A stretch of DNA of 64,000 nucleotides from Sulfuricurvum sp. (GTDB taxonomy: Bacteria > Campylobacterota > Campylobacteria > Campylobacterales > Sulfurimonadaceae), in assembly GCF_023229695.1 (NCBI RefSeq), contig NZ_JALNYS010000001.1, positions 62,001 through 126,000 of the forward strand, in the 5' to 3' direction. The notes beneath the pieces were generated by a model. The model saw nothing but the letters and a program-made list of their open reading frames with translations. It searched no databases and was not told the origin of the DNA. The translations under genes and the position numbers were made by a program. Shown here in pieces: positions 50,451 to 59,133 of the stretch (position 1 is its first letter; each line of letters opens with the position of its first letter).

Positions 50451-51606
50451 AGATTGATTTTATATCTTCAATTGTGAAAGTTTCTTTTAATATAAATATT
50501 TTTTTATTTTGATATTCAAGCAATTCATCGAATTCTTTTCTAAAAAGTGTTGTATTTTTTTGATTGACAGTAAAAAGTCTATTATCGGTAGACGTATCAT
50601 AGGACTGATTTAAAACTGCACAGATAGATTTCCAATCATCGTAAAAATACTCTTGAAGGAGAGGAATGATACTTTTTTTCATAACTTCTACAAATTTTTC
50701 ACGGTTATCAATATTTAAAAAATAAGAGTGACCAATCTGATAATGTTCATTTTTGAGTATCATGATCCGTTCATTGATCGTTCGTAGTAATTTTGCTAAA
50801 TCAACCTCTTTACATTTTTTGAATTCTTCAAGATCGTAGTCAGGCATACACTCTATAAAGTCAAATCGTCTTCTTAAAGCAACATCAATAAGAGCAATGG
50901 ATTTATCTACGGTGTTCATTGTAGCGACTATGTGTAAATTTTTTGGGACAGTTAATCTTTTTGGATTCCCTTTGTCATCTTTGGAATAAGGTAAATTGAT
51001 AGACATTACCTCTTTTTCACCTGCTCGCTTACTATCCTCAAGTAGTGTAAAAAGCTCACCAAAAATAGAGGAGATGTCACCTCTATTAATTTCATCAATA
51101 ATCAGGACATAATTATAAGTTGGATTCCCTATCGCCCTATCACAAATTTTTTTGAAAATCCCATCTTTTGCTTTGTAAATAATTTGATTTTTCTCTGTAG
51201 TTTCAACACTAATTCCCTCAACAAAATCTTGATAAGAATAACTTGGATGAAAAGTGACCGTTTCAATTAGAGGATATAAACGATATTCTAGGACATCATT
51301 TTTCATATTTGTTAAATCAGTTTTTGAGTACCCTTTATATTGCTTTTTTTCAATTTGTTCATATCTCATGCTTGGATTATGGATATCTTTAAGTAATTCG
51401 TCATCGGTTATTTTTAACTTATCAGGTAAAGTAGAAATACTTTCAAAAAATTTAAGTTTACCATCATAGGTCAACGTATCTAATTGGGATACATTTAAAT
51501 TATCTTGATTCTCACTTCTTTTGACAATTTCTACAGCCTCTTCAATTGCTCTCCTCGTTTTTCCTGTTCCTGCTGGCCCGTAAAATATTTTATTTAATTT
51601 ACTCAT
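50443..51606 (-). CDS. McrB-type AAA+ motor without N-terminal DNA-binding domain
   Basis: A 387-residue AAA+ protein. Walker A GPAGTGKT is at residues 10-17, Walker B VLIIDEINRGD at 167-177, the McrB signature MNTVDKS at 230-236 (MNTADRS in E. coli, where it drives GTP hydrolysis) and RRRF at 245-248. It begins only nine residues before Walker A, so the modified-base-binding domain that fills the first 160 residues of E. coli McrB is missing. It is the motor that should form a hexamer with the McrC gene downstream. AAGGTAACGG precedes the ATG. AT-rich, foreign-looking composition. Confidence 0.88.
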   Translation of the reverse strand: MSKLNKIFYGPAGTGKTRRAIEEAVEIVKRSENQDNLNVSQLDTLTYDGKLKFFESISTLPDKLKITDDELLKDIHNPSMRYEQIEKKQYKGYSKTDLTNMKNDVLEYRLYPLIETVTFHPSYSYQDFVEGISVETTEKNQIIYKAKDGIFKKICDRAIGNPTYNYVLIIDEINRGDISSIFGELFTLLEDSKRAGEKEVMSINLPYSKDDKGNPKRLTVPKNLHIVATMNTVDKSIALIDVALRRRFDFIECMPDYDLEEFKKCKEVDLAKLLRTINERIMILKNEHYQIGHSYFLNIDNREKFVEVMKKSIIPLLQEYFYDDWKSICAVLNQSYDTSTDNRLFTVNQKNTTLFRKEFDELLEYQNKKIFILKETFTIEDIKSIYA

Positions 51607-51788
51607 TCCGTTACCTTATAATATATACTAACTACAATACTAATTGTTCAAAATATTTTATCAAAGATTATGTTAAAAAATAAGAGCTAAGTAATATTTA
51701 TAACTCATTATCTCTCATCTTCTTAACGATTATATATTAAATTGGATAAAGTATTCTTTTGTCAGAGCGGTGAAGTTATGGGGCTACA

Positions 51789-51827
51789 CCCGCAATCGCG
51801 GGAGAGGATTAATGTGTCGGCGTATTG
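51789..51827 (-). repeat. Globin gene 3' end and hairpin (right border of island)
   Basis: The last codons of the globin gene (encoding INTPTH and stop) and the CCCGC/GCGGG hairpin after it. The same arrangement is found degenerate at 45719-45756, on the other side of the AT-rich island. The hairpin (51789-51802) is probably the globin terminator. Confidence 0.6.
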
Positions 51828-52255
51828 ATCATCCAGATCGAAAATACATCAAGATAATCCCAAAACGATTGGATGTATTCCGGGTTTATCCCTTCTGCTT
51901 CAAGTTTAGGGAGTAATACGCCGTAAAACTCAAGCCAGCGGCGGCGGGCAGGCTCATCGATTCGAAACGGTGCATGGCGTCCCACCATACGAGGTTCTCC
52001 GCGTGACTGAGCGAAATAAGCGGGTCCGCCGCAAATTTGGATTAAAAAATCGGCGGCATGTTGTTTTGCCGCCGCAAAATCATCTTCGTCGTTGACCGGA
52101 AACAAAAATGCGATATCGCTGTTGCGGATCATCTCATAATGGTCATCGATCAGTTTGCGAAACCGCTCTTCTCCGACTTGAAAAAAGAACCCCGGATGAG
52201 GTTTGGTCACCGGAGGACGTACCCCTAACACTCCATCGGTAATGGTTAAATTCAT
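51809..52255 (-). CDS. Truncated-hemoglobin-like globin
   Basis: A 148-residue globin. FFFQVGEERFRKLIDDHYEM is the A-B region; QICGGPAYFAQSRGEPRM and VGRHAPFRIDEPARRRWLE hold the proximal-His segment with the group II truncated-globin pattern of a His followed by PF and Arg-Trp. It probably binds heme and O2 or NO. ATG 52255 gives the natural start (MNLTITDGVLGVRPP); a longer open frame to 52387 would overlap the divergent aldehyde dehydrogenase. The 3' end is the apparent island insertion point. Confidence 0.8.
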   Translation of the reverse strand: MNLTITDGVLGVRPPVTKPHPGFFFQVGEERFRKLIDDHYEMIRNSDIAFLFPVNDEDDFAAAKQHAADFLIQICGGPAYFAQSRGEPRMVGRHAPFRIDEPARRRWLEFYGVLLPKLEAEGINPEYIQSFWDYLDVFSIWMINTPTH

Positions 52256-52388
52256 GATAACCCTTGTGCGTAATTTTGAGACACATTCTATGCCGGAGTG
52301 AAAAAGAAACTCCTTAAAAGCTCCCTGTTCGGCTCTTTTTAGGTGATGATTTGTATAATTGAAACATAATTTATTCAGGAGTGGCAAA

Positions 52389-53804
52389 ATGGATGCACAT
52401 GTATGGATGGGTTCTCGGGAAATTCAAAAAGAGAACTACACTGAGCGCTTGAGCCCGTATGACGGAAGGGTAGTCTCCCGCGCAGCGGTTTGTGATGCAT
52501 CCGATGCAAAAGCGGCTTTAGTTTTGGCACACAAAGCTTCCGCGATGGCTAAAAAAGCTCCTTTACACCAACGCTGTGATTGGCTGAGGGATGTTGCTTC
52601 AAAGCTCCGGCAACAGCGTGAAGAGTTTGCCCGGGTATTGTGCGATGAGGTCGGAAAGCCGATCACCTATGCCCGAATCGAAGTGGACCGCTGCATCGAG
52701 ACGATACTCCTTTCCGCCGAGACGATGCGCACCATGCATGGCGAGACGATCAATACCGACGCGATGAGCAGCGGTCGTCGTGCCCACGCATACTGGCGTC
52801 GTGAGCCGGCAGGAGTCGTTGTCGCGATCACCCCGTTTAATTTCCCCCTCAATCTGGTGGCGCATAAATTGGCACCGGCGCTTGTTGCGGGGAATGCCGT
52901 AGTCCTTAAACCGACGCCGGAAGCCCCTTTATGTGCTTACAAACTTGCCAAACTTTTTATCGAAAGCCCGTATGCCGTAGCGGATGCGCTGAGCGTCGTA
53001 TACGGTGATGCCGAAGTGGGGAGTGTTCTTGTAGGGAGCGATATCCCCCGTGTCATCAGTTTCACCGGCTCGGTGGGGGTGGGTGAGATTATCGCTAAAA
53101 GTGCGGGAATCAAAAAAGTGGGCCTGGAACTCGGCGGCAATGCGGCGACTTATATCGATACGAGTGCCGATTTGGAGTATGCCGCGTCGCGATGTGCGAT
53201 CGGTGCATTTGTCAATTCCGGTCAGGTATGCATTTCGCTTCAGCGTATTTACGTCGACAGCACCATCTATGATGATTTCGCGCAGAAGATGGCCGAAGCG
53301 ACGGCAAAACTGGTAGTCGGTTCTCCGTATGAAGAGGAGACGTTTCTCGGGCCGTTGATCAACGATGAAGCGGCACAGCGGGCGATGAGCTGGGTTCAGA
53401 GCGCGATCACAGAAGGGGCGCGGGCATTGACTCCCCCCCAATGTGAAGGGCGGATTTTTTACCCGTGTGTCATGGCCGATGTCACCGAGTCGATGAAGAT
53501 CGTCTGCGAGGAGGTTTTCGCCCCTATCGTCAGTCTGGTACGGGTTGATGGAATCGATGATGCAATGATACGGATGAACAACTCTCCGTACGGATTGCAG
53601 TTTTCAATTTTCACCAATAATCTGGCGCATGCGACCCGTGCGATAGACGAATTGGAGGCGGGGGGGATCGTGATCAATGATATGCCGACGTTACGTTTTG
53701 ATATCCAGCCTTACGGCGGGGTGAAGCTCAGCGGCGTCGGTCGCGAAGGGCCGCGTTTTGCGATTGAAGAATTTACCGAAATTAAATCGATTGTCATACT
53801 CTAA
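52389..53804 (+). CDS. NAD(P)-dependent aldehyde dehydrogenase
   Basis: A 471-residue enzyme of the aldehyde dehydrogenase superfamily. Catalytic Cys281 is in NSGQVCISLQRIYV, the general base Glu247 in GLELGGNAA, and the cofactor segments are ITPFNFPLNLVAHKLAPAL and FTGSVGVGE. The pattern is closest to GAPN or lactaldehyde dehydrogenase-like members, but the substrate cannot be fixed. AGGAG precedes ATG 52389. It is followed after 3 bases by the DUF523 gene. Confidence 0.87.
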   Translation: MDAHVWMGSREIQKENYTERLSPYDGRVVSRAAVCDASDAKAALVLAHKASAMAKKAPLHQRCDWLRDVASKLRQQREEFARVLCDEVGKPITYARIEVDRCIETILLSAETMRTMHGETINTDAMSSGRRAHAYWRREPAGVVVAITPFNFPLNLVAHKLAPALVAGNAVVLKPTPEAPLCAYKLAKLFIESPYAVADALSVVYGDAEVGSVLVGSDIPRVISFTGSVGVGEIIAKSAGIKKVGLELGGNAATYIDTSADLEYAASRCAIGAFVNSGQVCISLQRIYVDSTIYDDFAQKMAEATAKLVVGSPYEEETFLGPLINDEAAQRAMSWVQSAITEGARALTPPQCEGRIFYPCVMADVTESMKIVCEEVFAPIVSLVRVDGIDDAMIRMNNSPYGLQFSIFTNNLAHATRAIDELEAGGIVINDMPTLRFDIQPYGGVKLSGVGREGPRFAIEEFTEIKSIVIL

Positions 53805-53807
53805 AAG

Positions 53808-54257
53808 ATGACATTGGCCGTCAGTGCGTGTTTGCTCGGAGAAATGTGCCGATATGACGGAGCGAGTAAAGGGTGTGCAGAGATCATGGCGTTGGGAAAA
53901 GAACATACCCTTATCCCTTTTTGTCCCGAGGCACCGGTACTGGGAACGCCCAGAGGCCGAATCAGCGTGATTGAGCGCGATGGCGTTCGGCGTCTGCTGC
54001 GGGATGAGGACGGTATGGATGTGACCGATGCGATTATGGCGGTAACTGAAGCGTTTATTCAATCCCATCCGAACATTGATCGGGTAATTCTCAAATCCAA
54101 ATCACCCAGTTGCGGACTCGGGACGACACCCATGCTCGATGAAGACAAAGAGATGATTGGACTCGGCAACGGATTGGCGGCAGAGTATTTGATCGAATGC
54201 GGATTGCAGGTATGGGATGAAAACAATTTTAAAAAGGAAAACGAATGTTGGAAATAG
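53808..54257 (+). CDS. DUF523-family protein
   Basis: A 149-residue protein of the DUF523 family. It opens VSACLLGEMCRYDGASKGC, with three conserved Cys, and contains FCPEAPVLGTPRGRISV and SKSPSCGLG, all family motifs; the Cys pattern suggests a metal or iron-sulphur site. The function is not established. It sits between the aldehyde dehydrogenase and bcp and overlaps bcp by 13 bp. Confidence 0.87.
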   Translation: MTLAVSACLLGEMCRYDGASKGCAEIMALGKEHTLIPFCPEAPVLGTPRGRISVIERDGVRRLLRDEDGMDVTDAIMAVTEAFIQSHPNIDRVILKSKSPSCGLGTTPMLDEDKEMIGLGNGLAAEYLIECGLQVWDENNFKKENECWK

Positions 54258-54712
54258 GAAGCAGTGCACCGGAATTTTGTTTGAGCAATCAGGATGATGT
54301 GGAGATTTGTTTACGGGATCTGCGCGGAAAATGGATCGTATTGTATTTTTACCCGAAAGATTCTACGCCGGGGTGCACGACAGAGGCCTGCGAATTTAGC
54401 GCAGCTATGGATGATTATGACGATCTTGGGGCGATTATCCTCGGGGTGAGTGCGGACAGTACCAAATCACACCGCAACTTTATCGAGAAAAAAGATCTCG
54501 CTATCACGCTGCTCAGTGATCCGACGACGCAGATGATGCAAAACTACGGCGTATGGGCCTTGAAAAAGAATTACGGCAAAGAGTATATGGGGATTGTCCG
54601 ATCGACCTATATTATCGATCCCAAAGGGATCGTTCGCGCGGGATGGAGCAATGTCAAGGTCAAAGATCATGTGGCAAAAGTGAAAGAAGAGCTGGCGAAA
54701 TTACAGGCGTAG
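54245..54712 (+). CDS. bcp: Thiol peroxidase Bcp
   Basis: A 155-residue peroxiredoxin of the BCP/PrxQ class that reduces hydroperoxides with thioredoxin. The peroxidatic Cys44 is in FYPKDSTPGCTTEACEF and the resolving Cys49 is five residues later, the PrxQ arrangement. AAGGAAAACGA precedes the ATG. The thioredoxin system it would use is encoded at 36.6-38.3 kb. Confidence 0.93.
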   Translation: MLEIGSSAPEFCLSNQDDVEICLRDLRGKWIVLYFYPKDSTPGCTTEACEFSAAMDDYDDLGAIILGVSADSTKSHRNFIEKKDLAITLLSDPTTQMMQNYGVWALKKNYGKEYMGIVRSTYIIDPKGIVRAGWSNVKVKDHVAKVKEELAKLQA

Positions 54713-54720
54713 ACTTTATT

Positions 54721-54740
54721 ATTCCCGCATGTGCGGGAAT
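54721..54740 (+). terminator. Hairpin terminator after bcp
   Basis: ATTCCCGCA and TGCGGGAAT form a perfect 9-bp stem with a TG loop, 8 bases after the bcp stop, followed by TTTCATG. It probably ends the ALDH-DUF523-bcp operon. Confidence 0.65.
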
Positions 54741-54761
54741 TTCATGAAAACACATTAGAAT

Positions 54762-54903
54762 CTGACCTTACACACCTTGTCTAAACACGTGCGAAAAGGT
54801 TAGTAATCTCCCGCATCCGGAAGATGCGGGTAGCTTTAGGGGGTTGTAGGGACTTTAGTCCCTGCCACTTTACGGGCTTTGCCCGGAAAGTGCGTAACAT
54901 CAG
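54762..54903 (+). mobile_element. MITE copy 8, at the stop codon of the porin gene
   Basis: A 142-bp copy with ends CTGACCTTACACAC and GTGCGTAACATCAG. Both are flanked by TTAGAAT (54755-54761 and 54904-54910). The right duplication contains the porin stop codon (54904-54906). The element lies between two convergent genes, so its hairpins may end both transcripts. Confidence 0.94.
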
Positions 54904-56460
54904 TTAGAATTTATAACGGATATAGGCTCGGATATCTTGAGCTTTATCAACAATCGAACCTTGCATAGGGACGGGGATATCTCCGATAGCCATAGGGGTA
55001 CCGCTAGCACTGCCAAAGAACCCATTGCTTCCGCTGTAATCATAATCGATATAGGTATAGCGGAGCTGGAATGATAAAATATCATCGACAAGAGGCTCTG
55101 TAAAGTAAACTTCATAGGCATCTCCGCGTGCGGCAATTTTCGATCCGATCAATGTATCTTCCGCATAGGTAATCGGACGCCAGTATTGTGAGCCGTGATT
55201 GAATTCAACTCCCCATTTCCCCTCATCACTCACCAATGAAGGCATTTGAAGACCCATCCAATAGCTGTAGCCGGTTTTGCTCTCTGTTGAGCCTAGCATG
55301 GTTTTCCCGCCGTACGGATCGGTTTTACTCATCGCACCGCTGATAAAAAAAGTGGAGTCTTCGAGATAATCACTCCACTCATCGCCGATTCCGTTAATGC
55401 TCACGAAAGCGGTTGCGGTGTGCAATCCGCCGACCGGTTCAAACGTGTAAACCGGGGCCCCTGAAGTTGAAGGTGGATTACTGTTGTTGACCATCCCGTT
55501 ATCGGTGATATCAATCAGATTGTTGGCATAGGTATATTGAAATCCTGTAGAGTATTGTTTGTCGTCATAGGGAACCGCAATGATCCCCGCCATATCGATG
55601 CTGTTGGTTTTTGCACTGCTTGAGGAGTAGGGAGCCGGATCAAATCTTGGCTCTGCATCGCTCATACCGCGTCCGGCGCAAAATTTAATGTAAGACCCCT
55701 CTAATCCGCTTAACTCTCCAAGACCGAATTTGGCACTTGCCCCGTCAAATTCGACGTTGATCGTATGGGCAAGGGGGGATGCCACAGGGTCGTCATCGCG
55801 CAGATTGATAAGGTGGCCGTTCGCTGAAGGGCGTCGACCGATGCTGAACGTCCAGGGGATATCCAGACCCGCCAACTCCTCATCCGTATAGAAAAAATAG
55901 GCGGAGCGGACACGAAGGGTATCATCATACGCCGATTCGCCGCTTACCCAGTCGAAGCCATCCGCAGCTAACGGATTAGGGCTCATACTTCGTTGCCCAA
56001 AGAGTTTGTTATAGGCTAATTGACCGACAAAACTGAGGTTTTTATTGGCGGCATAACTCATGCCAAGCCATAAACGGTTGCTCAGGAGTGCATCGTTCTC
56101 TTTTTTGCTGCCGTTGGCCATCGTGTAACTGAGGTTATCAACGCTGGTACGGAAATCGACATCCCATTTTACATGGTTGCCGTTGGTTCTCTTGTTGAGA
56201 TCCGATATCTGATCTTGAAGATCATCGAGGCTCTTTTCTAAAGGCGAAGAGGCTGTTTTCTCCCCTTTTTTCTCAGCTTCAACTGCAGCAGAGGCATTAC
56301 CAAGCTTGAAATTTTCAGCTTTGAGAGCATTGATTTCGGCTTTAAGCGCTGACATCTCTTTTTCCATCTTTTCAAATCGCTCTGAAAGAGTATCATCGGC
56401 TACACCCGTTGTTGCGATCAGTGCAGCAGCGACAATCGATCCTAAAAGTCGTTTTTCCAT
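54904..56460 (-). CDS. DUF3373-family outer-membrane porin
   Basis: A 518-residue exported protein. Signal peptide to about residue 21 (IVAAALIATTGVADD); then a coiled coil at 25-55 (MEKEMSALKAEINALKAEN) and again near 75-90, as in porins anchored to peptidoglycan; from about 95 a large beta-barrel (WDVDFRTSVDNLSY) ending in AYIRYKF with the terminal Phe needed for outer-membrane insertion. This matches DUF3373 proteins of Campylobacterota. The transported substrate is unknown. AAGGAGC precedes the ATG. Confidence 0.83.
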   Translation of the reverse strand: MEKRLLGSIVAAALIATTGVADDTLSERFEKMEKEMSALKAEINALKAENFKLGNASAAVEAEKKGEKTASSPLEKSLDDLQDQISDLNKRTNGNHVKWDVDFRTSVDNLSYTMANGSKKENDALLSNRLWLGMSYAANKNLSFVGQLAYNKLFGQRSMSPNPLAADGFDWVSGESAYDDTLRVRSAYFFYTDEELAGLDIPWTFSIGRRPSANGHLINLRDDDPVASPLAHTINVEFDGASAKFGLGELSGLEGSYIKFCAGRGMSDAEPRFDPAPYSSSSAKTNSIDMAGIIAVPYDDKQYSTGFQYTYANNLIDITDNGMVNNSNPPSTSGAPVYTFEPVGGLHTATAFVSINGIGDEWSDYLEDSTFFISGAMSKTDPYGGKTMLGSTESKTGYSYWMGLQMPSLVSDEGKWGVEFNHGSQYWRPITYAEDTLIGSKIAARGDAYEVYFTEPLVDDILSFQLRYTYIDYDYSGSNGFFGSASGTPMAIGDIPVPMQGSIVDKAQDIRAYIRYKF

Positions 56461-56805
56461 CTATAAGCTCCTTAATAATGCCCATGGTTTATATGGGAAT
56501 CATATTAGCAAAAATTATATAAAAATAGTTTTAATTAATGTGATTATTATGTGATAGAGAAAGGGGGATAGCTATTATTAAATACAGCTAAAATTAAGAG
56601 CCTCTTCAGTATAATTCGCCCGATTTTCTCTCACATGTTTCGTAAATCTCCTGCATCCATAGTCAGGAAATTATCGGGGTTTATGTTGACCAAGAAAAAA
56701 ATCGCAAGCGAATCGTGCTGTTCTCGTGCATCCGGTGTCTCATCGGCTCTGTTTGCGCTCGCCCAAGTAAACGAAGAACAAAAATATTTTACTCAGGAGC
56801 CTACT
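56461..56805 (+). promoter_or_regulatory. porin-rpsB intergenic region with rpsB promoter and long leader
   Basis: A perfect TATAAT stands at 56610-56615, so the rpsB transcript should begin near 56622 and have a leader of about 180 bases. In the leader an ATG at 56635 opens a frame that runs without a stop into rpsB, but it has no ribosome-binding site and no S2-like sequence. The TCGCAAGCGA segment and the later TTTGCGCTCGCC suggest folding. Leaders of rpsB bind S2 in other bacteria; that is only a possibility here. The 56461-56600 part is AT-rich and holds the porin promoter. Confidence 0.5.
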
Positions 56806-57576
56806 ATGGTAACTATGAAAGACCTTTTAGAGTGCGGTGTACACTTCGGACACCAAACACGTCGTTGGAATCCGAAAATGAAAAAATACATTTTCGGTGT
56901 TCGTAAAAACATTTATATCATCGATTTGCAAAAAACATTGCGTTATTTCCGTGGTGCGTATCAAATCGTCCTTGATGCTGCTGCTGAAGGAAAAACCGTT
57001 CTTTTCGTCGGTACGAAAAAACAAGCACGCGGTGCGATCCGTGATGCGGCTGAAAAATGTGGAATGCCGTATGTTGACAACCGCTGGTTGGGTGGAATGT
57101 TGACAAACTTCCCGACCATCCAAAAATCGATCCGCAAACTTGACATCATCGAAGAGATGCAAGCAAACGGACAAATCAACCTTTTGACTAAAAAAGAAGC
57201 GTTGATGATGAATCGTCAAAAAGAAAAATTGATTGCGTACCTTGGCGGTATCCGTCATATGAAAACTTTGCCGGATATGATGTTCGTCATCGATGCGGTA
57301 AAAGAGCACATTGCGGTTCAAGAAGCACGTAACCTTGGTATCCAAGTTGTTGCTCCACTTGATACGAACTGTGATCCTGATGTTATCGATATTCCAATTC
57401 CTGGAAATGACGATGCGATCCGTTCTATCCAATTGTTCTGTAAAGAGATGGCGGAAGCGATCAATGAAGGTAAAGCACTTCGCAACGGCGGAAACGACGA
57501 AGCGGTAGTTGACGAAGAAGTTGCTTCAGAAGAAGTAGTCGAAGCGGCAGCTGAAGTAGCGGCAGAGGAAGCGTAA
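56806..57576 (+). CDS. rpsB: 30S ribosomal protein S2
   Basis: A 256-residue S2. It opens VTMKDLLECGVHFGHQTRRW, followed by NPKMKKYIFGVRKNIYIIDL; ATG 56806 has AGGAG six bases before it and is preferred to the long in-frame extension from 56635. The C-terminal tail is acidic, with repeats of EVA and EEV. tsf follows after 2 bases, the usual arrangement. Confidence 0.96.
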   Translation: MVTMKDLLECGVHFGHQTRRWNPKMKKYIFGVRKNIYIIDLQKTLRYFRGAYQIVLDAAAEGKTVLFVGTKKQARGAIRDAAEKCGMPYVDNRWLGGMLTNFPTIQKSIRKLDIIEEMQANGQINLLTKKEALMMNRQKEKLIAYLGGIRHMKTLPDMMFVIDAVKEHIAVQEARNLGIQVVAPLDTNCDPDVIDIPIPGNDDAIRSIQLFCKEMAEAINEGKALRNGGNDEAVVDEEVASEEVVEAAAEVAAEEA

Positions 57577-57578
57577 TC

Positions 57579-58646
57579 ATGGCAGAAATTACAGCAGCGA
57601 TGGTCAAAGACCTCCGCGCGGCGACTGATGCGCCGATGATGGATTGTAAAAAAGCCCTCACTGAATGTGATGGTGATATGGAAAAAGCAAAAGAGTTTTT
57701 GCGTGACCGCGGTATGGCGCAGAGCGCTAAAAAAGCGGATCGTGTAGCGGCTGAAGGACTTTTGGGGATCAAAATTTCTGAAACGTTTGCTTCTGCTTCA
57801 TTGGTTGAGATTAACTCTGAGACCGATTTCGTTGCGAAAAACGACGGCTTTATCGCTCTTGTCGGCAACACGGCTGCACACGTATTTACGACGGGTGTCA
57901 GTACGGTTGACGAGTTGAACGAAACATCGTATGAAACCGGTACTTTCTCTGAATATTTTACCTCCCAAGTAGCCCGTATCGGTGAAAAAATCGTTACTCG
58001 CCGTTTTGTAACCCTGAATGCGGGTGAAAACGGTATCGTTAACGGTTACGTTCACTCAAACGGACGTGTCGGCGTTTTGGTTGCTATCAGCTGTGACAGC
58101 CAAAAAACTGCGGACGCAATGGCTCCGTTTGTTAAAAACGTCGCGATGCATGCAGCGGCAATGAAACCGACAACGTTAAGCTATCAGGATTTTGATCCGA
58201 AATACGTTGAAGAAGAGACGATCGGCCGTATTGAAGCGATCAAAACTGAGAACGAAGAGTTGGGCCGTTTGAAAAAACCGTTGAAAAACGTTCCGCAATA
58301 CATCTCTATGTCCCAATTGACACCTGAAGTGTTGGCTGCGGCTGAAGAGGCGATCAAAGCAAAGTTGACAGCGGATGGCAAGCCGGAAAAAATCTGGCCA
58401 AACATTATCCCGGGTCAATTGGCACGTTTCGTAGATGACAACACGACTTTGGATAAAGAACAAGCGTTGTTGGATCAAAAATACGTTATGGATGACTCTT
58501 TGACTGTGGCGCAAGCACTTGCTAAAGAAGCGGCTGCTCACGGCGGTACAGCAACCATCGTCGAGTTCGTGAAATACGAAGTCGGTGAAGGGATCGAAAA
58601 ACAAGTCAACGATTTCGCTGCCGAAGTCGCTGCACAAATGGCGTAA
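57579..58646 (+). CDS. tsf: Elongation factor Ts
   Basis: A 355-residue EF-Ts, the nucleotide exchange factor of EF-Tu. The N-terminal UBA-like part is AAMVKDLRAATDAPMMDCKK and the core motif SETDFVAKNDGF is intact. It is longer than E. coli EF-Ts, because of an extra segment of about 70 residues before the C-terminal module (LGRLKKPLKNVPQYISMSQL), typical of the phylum. Confidence 0.96.
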   Translation: MAEITAAMVKDLRAATDAPMMDCKKALTECDGDMEKAKEFLRDRGMAQSAKKADRVAAEGLLGIKISETFASASLVEINSETDFVAKNDGFIALVGNTAAHVFTTGVSTVDELNETSYETGTFSEYFTSQVARIGEKIVTRRFVTLNAGENGIVNGYVHSNGRVGVLVAISCDSQKTADAMAPFVKNVAMHAAAMKPTTLSYQDFDPKYVEEETIGRIEAIKTENEELGRLKKPLKNVPQYISMSQLTPEVLAAAEEAIKAKLTADGKPEKIWPNIIPGQLARFVDDNTTLDKEQALLDQKYVMDDSLTVAQALAKEAAAHGGTATIVEFVKYEVGEGIEKQVNDFAAEVAAQMA

Positions 58647-58663
58647 GGGTTACCCCTCGCGTC

Positions 58664-58683
58664 ATTCCCGTGAAAACGGGATT
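58664..58683 (+). terminator. Terminator after tsf
   Basis: ATTCCCGT (58664-58671) pairs with ACGGGATT (58676-58683, with a T-A mismatch tolerated at the base) around GAAA, about 18 bases after the tsf stop; CTCTTCATTTTTC follows. Confidence 0.65.
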
Positions 58684-58721
58684 CTCTTCATTTTTCTATT
58701 TCCACTCCCCTTAAACATTTT

Positions 58722-58838
58722 TCCTCTATAATTCTTTTATGACACTTTTAAAAGCCAATATCACCCCTCTAAACTCTATCTCCCTCTGCGCTCTTCGAGA
58801 GAGTATATGGGGTGTTGTTACTCTTGATTTTTTTTGTG
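58722..58838 (+). repeat. Decayed 5' copy of the LolD-like gene (left of vapBC)
   Basis: The segment repeats the promoter and start of the gene at 59734: TATAAT, six bases, then ATGACACTTTTAAAAGCC (58739 onward). It then drifts: its translation begins MTLLKANITPLNSISL and goes on RESIWGVV, against MTLLKATS...PLLNDISLEL...RESIAIVG in the intact gene. It is a remnant of about 100 bp. A part of it (CTGCGCTCTTCGAGAGAGTA) occurs a third time after the toxin gene. Confidence 0.75.
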
Positions 58839-58893
58839 CTAAAATACTTCAAAGTAGTAAAAATGAATTATTATCCTTTAAGAGGAGTTAAAA

Positions 58894-59133
58894 ATGTATG
58901 CACATAAAATGATTGTCGGTGAAAACTCAAACTTTGCGGTGGAGTATAATTTACCGAAACAGCTCCGTGGTCTTCCTCTTGAAATTATCATTTTGCCGAT
59001 GATGACGAATGAGGTACCTATCAATCGAAATGTCGAAGAGATGATTGCTCTTGCAGCATTTAACGATATGCAATCATTGCGTATATCTCCCGAAATTGAC
59101 ATTTCTTCTATCGCGGATGATGTGAACCTATGA
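58894..59133 (+). CDS. VapB-like antitoxin
   Basis: A 79-residue protein directly before a PIN-domain toxin gene; the two overlap by 4 bp (ATGA). The N-terminus (MIVGENSNFAVEYNLPKQL followed by RGLPLEIIIL) may be an AbrB- or DUF-type DNA-binding strand region, and the C-terminus (MQSLRISPEIDISSIADDV) the toxin-binding tail. AGAGGAG precedes the ATG. The antitoxin role is inferred from its position; I cannot assign the exact family. Confidence 0.7.
   Translation: MYAHKMIVGENSNFAVEYNLPKQLRGLPLEIIILPMMTNEVPINRNVEEMIALAAFNDMQSLRISPEIDISSIADDVNL

Noticed and set aside
56635..56805. N-terminal extension of S2
   Set aside because: No ribosome-binding site before the ATG at 56635, while ATG 56806 has AGGAG and gives the normal S2 start; kept only as a finding about the leader.
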